A stretch of 7,367 nt of DNA from Methanomassiliicoccus sp. UBA386 (GTDB lineage Archaea; Thermoplasmatota; Thermoplasmata; Methanomassiliicoccales; Methanomassiliicoccaceae). Position 1 is the stretch's first letter. Each line of letters opens with the position of its first letter. The notes under the pieces were generated by a model. It did no database searches. It saw nothing but the letters and a program-made list of their open reading frames with translations, and was not told the origin of the DNA. Made by a program: the position numbers and the translations under genes. Positions 6,939-7,367 of this stretch are shown piece after piece. Location of the stretch: the NCBI GenBank assembly GCA_002498285.1, contig DAGU01000078.1, positions 4,766-12,132 on the forward strand, in the 5' to 3' direction.

Positions 6939-6949
6939 ATAGAAAAGGT
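6939..6949 (-). promoter_or_regulatory. TATA box of tRNA-Arg
   Basis: The minus-strand sequence CCTTTTCTATA (complement of 6939-6949) is a TATA-like element whose centre is about 30 bases before the 5' end of the tRNA, the normal position for archaeal tRNA promoters. Its CCTTTTC half may also help end the FKBP transcript, whose stop is only 14 bases upstream. Confidence 0.55.
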
Positions 6950-6962
6950 TTACTGAAGGAGC

Positions 6963-7367
6963 TTACTCCTTCTCCTGGGGGATCTCCTCGGGAGAGATCT
7001 CCTCGGACTCCTCGGCGACCTCTTCGGAAGCCTCTTCAGCGGGCTCCTCGACGACCGGCTCAGCCTTGACGTACTCCTCGATGAAGCGCACGTTGGTCGC
7101 GCTCATGGCCTCGCGGAGGTCGGCCACGATGCGGTACTTGGCGAGCAGCCACTTCTGGTCGTACTTGCAGACGTCAGGGAGAACGATGGAGATGACCTTG
7201 TCCTCGACGGTGACCTCGAAGCCTTCCGAGGTGCCGTAGTCCATGTCCAGGACGGCCTTGACCTTCTCCTCGTCGCCCTCGACCTTGGAAACGACGGTGA
7301 ACTTGTACTTCAGCTCCTTGCCGGCCAAGGGGCGGTTGAAGTCGACGCGGACGCGGCCCGGGGTAAC
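6963..7367 (-). CDS. Long-type FKBP peptidyl-prolyl cis-trans isomerase, C-terminal part (partial)
   Basis: The reading frame stays open to the window edge, so the 134 visible residues are the C-terminal part of a longer protein. The TTG near 7328 is an internal leucine, not the start. The opening VRVDFNRPLAGKEL (from residue 6 of the visible part) is the end of a SlyD-like FKBP domain, where NxPLAGK is the family hallmark. After it comes the extra C-terminal domain of archaeal long FKBPs, recognisable by KWLLAKYRIVADL and VRFIEEYVK. These cytoplasmic proteins speed proline isomerisation and act as chaperones. The last 30 or so residues are a very acidic Glu/Pro/Ala tail, probably disordered. 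The gene ends with TAA at 6963-6965, upstream of tRNA-Arg on the same strand. Most of the catalytic domain is outside the window, so activity cannot be judged. Confidence 0.9.
   Translation of the reverse strand, partial: VTPGRVRVDFNRPLAGKELKYKFTVVSKVEGDEEKVKAVLDMDYGTSEGFEVTVEDKVISIVLPDVCKYDQKWLLAKYRIVADLREAMSATNVRFIEEYVKAEPVVEEPAEEASEEVAEESEEISPEEIPQEKE

Overview
The window looks like chromosomal DNA from a GC-rich archaeon, most likely a methanogen-related euryarchaeote or member of Thermoplasmatota. That placement is inference. Supporting it are archaeal-type TATA boxes about 25 bases upstream of expected transcript starts, a tRNA gene with no encoded CCA end, a FprA-type flavodiiron protein, a small HTH-plus-CBS regulator of the archaeal kind, and the C-terminal half of an archaeal long-type FKBP. 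No gene in the window ends in TAG (seven TGA, one TAA). This would fit a pyrrolysine-using lineage such as Methanomassiliicoccales, but the sample is too small to prove it.

Layout, left to right. (1) The last codons of an unidentified + strand gene (1-78). (2) A flavodiiron protein, fprA (144-1319, +). (3) Convergent to it, an S-adenosylmethionine synthetase of the bacterial MetK family (1381-2658, -), with a Lys/Ala tail and its own terminator. (4) An 87-base divergent promoter region with a TATA box inside an imperfect dyad. (5) An HTH-CBS regulator (2746-3261, +). (6) A PHP-family metallophosphoesterase (3317-4237, +). (7) A pyridine nucleotide-disulfide oxidoreductase (4231-5637, -), whose stop overlaps the PHP gene's stop. 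(8) A stretch without a convincing gene but with a possible + strand hairpin (about 5674-5965). (9) A small Gly/Lys/Glu-rich protein with KGG-like repeats (5972-6205, +) and a clear terminator. (10) About 590 bases of apparently non-coding DNA with several hairpins (6250-6838). (11) tRNA-Arg(CCU) (6839-6913, -). (12) The C-terminal part of a long FKBP prolyl isomerase (6963-7367, -), cut by the window edge.

The window reads mostly as ordinary core genes rather than a mobile or defence island. The flavodiiron protein and the disulfide reductase suggest redox or oxygen protection. The most interesting signal is the metK/HTH-CBS divergent pair. CBS pairs are known adenosyl-ligand sensors, some binding SAM or methylthioadenosine, and this regulator sits back-to-back with the gene for the SAM-making enzyme across one shared TATA/dyad. 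A SAM-responsive switch is a testable idea, not something shown by the sequence. The small KGG-like protein with a clustered Cys/His motif and the paired hairpin at 6445-6475 are the other items worth following up.
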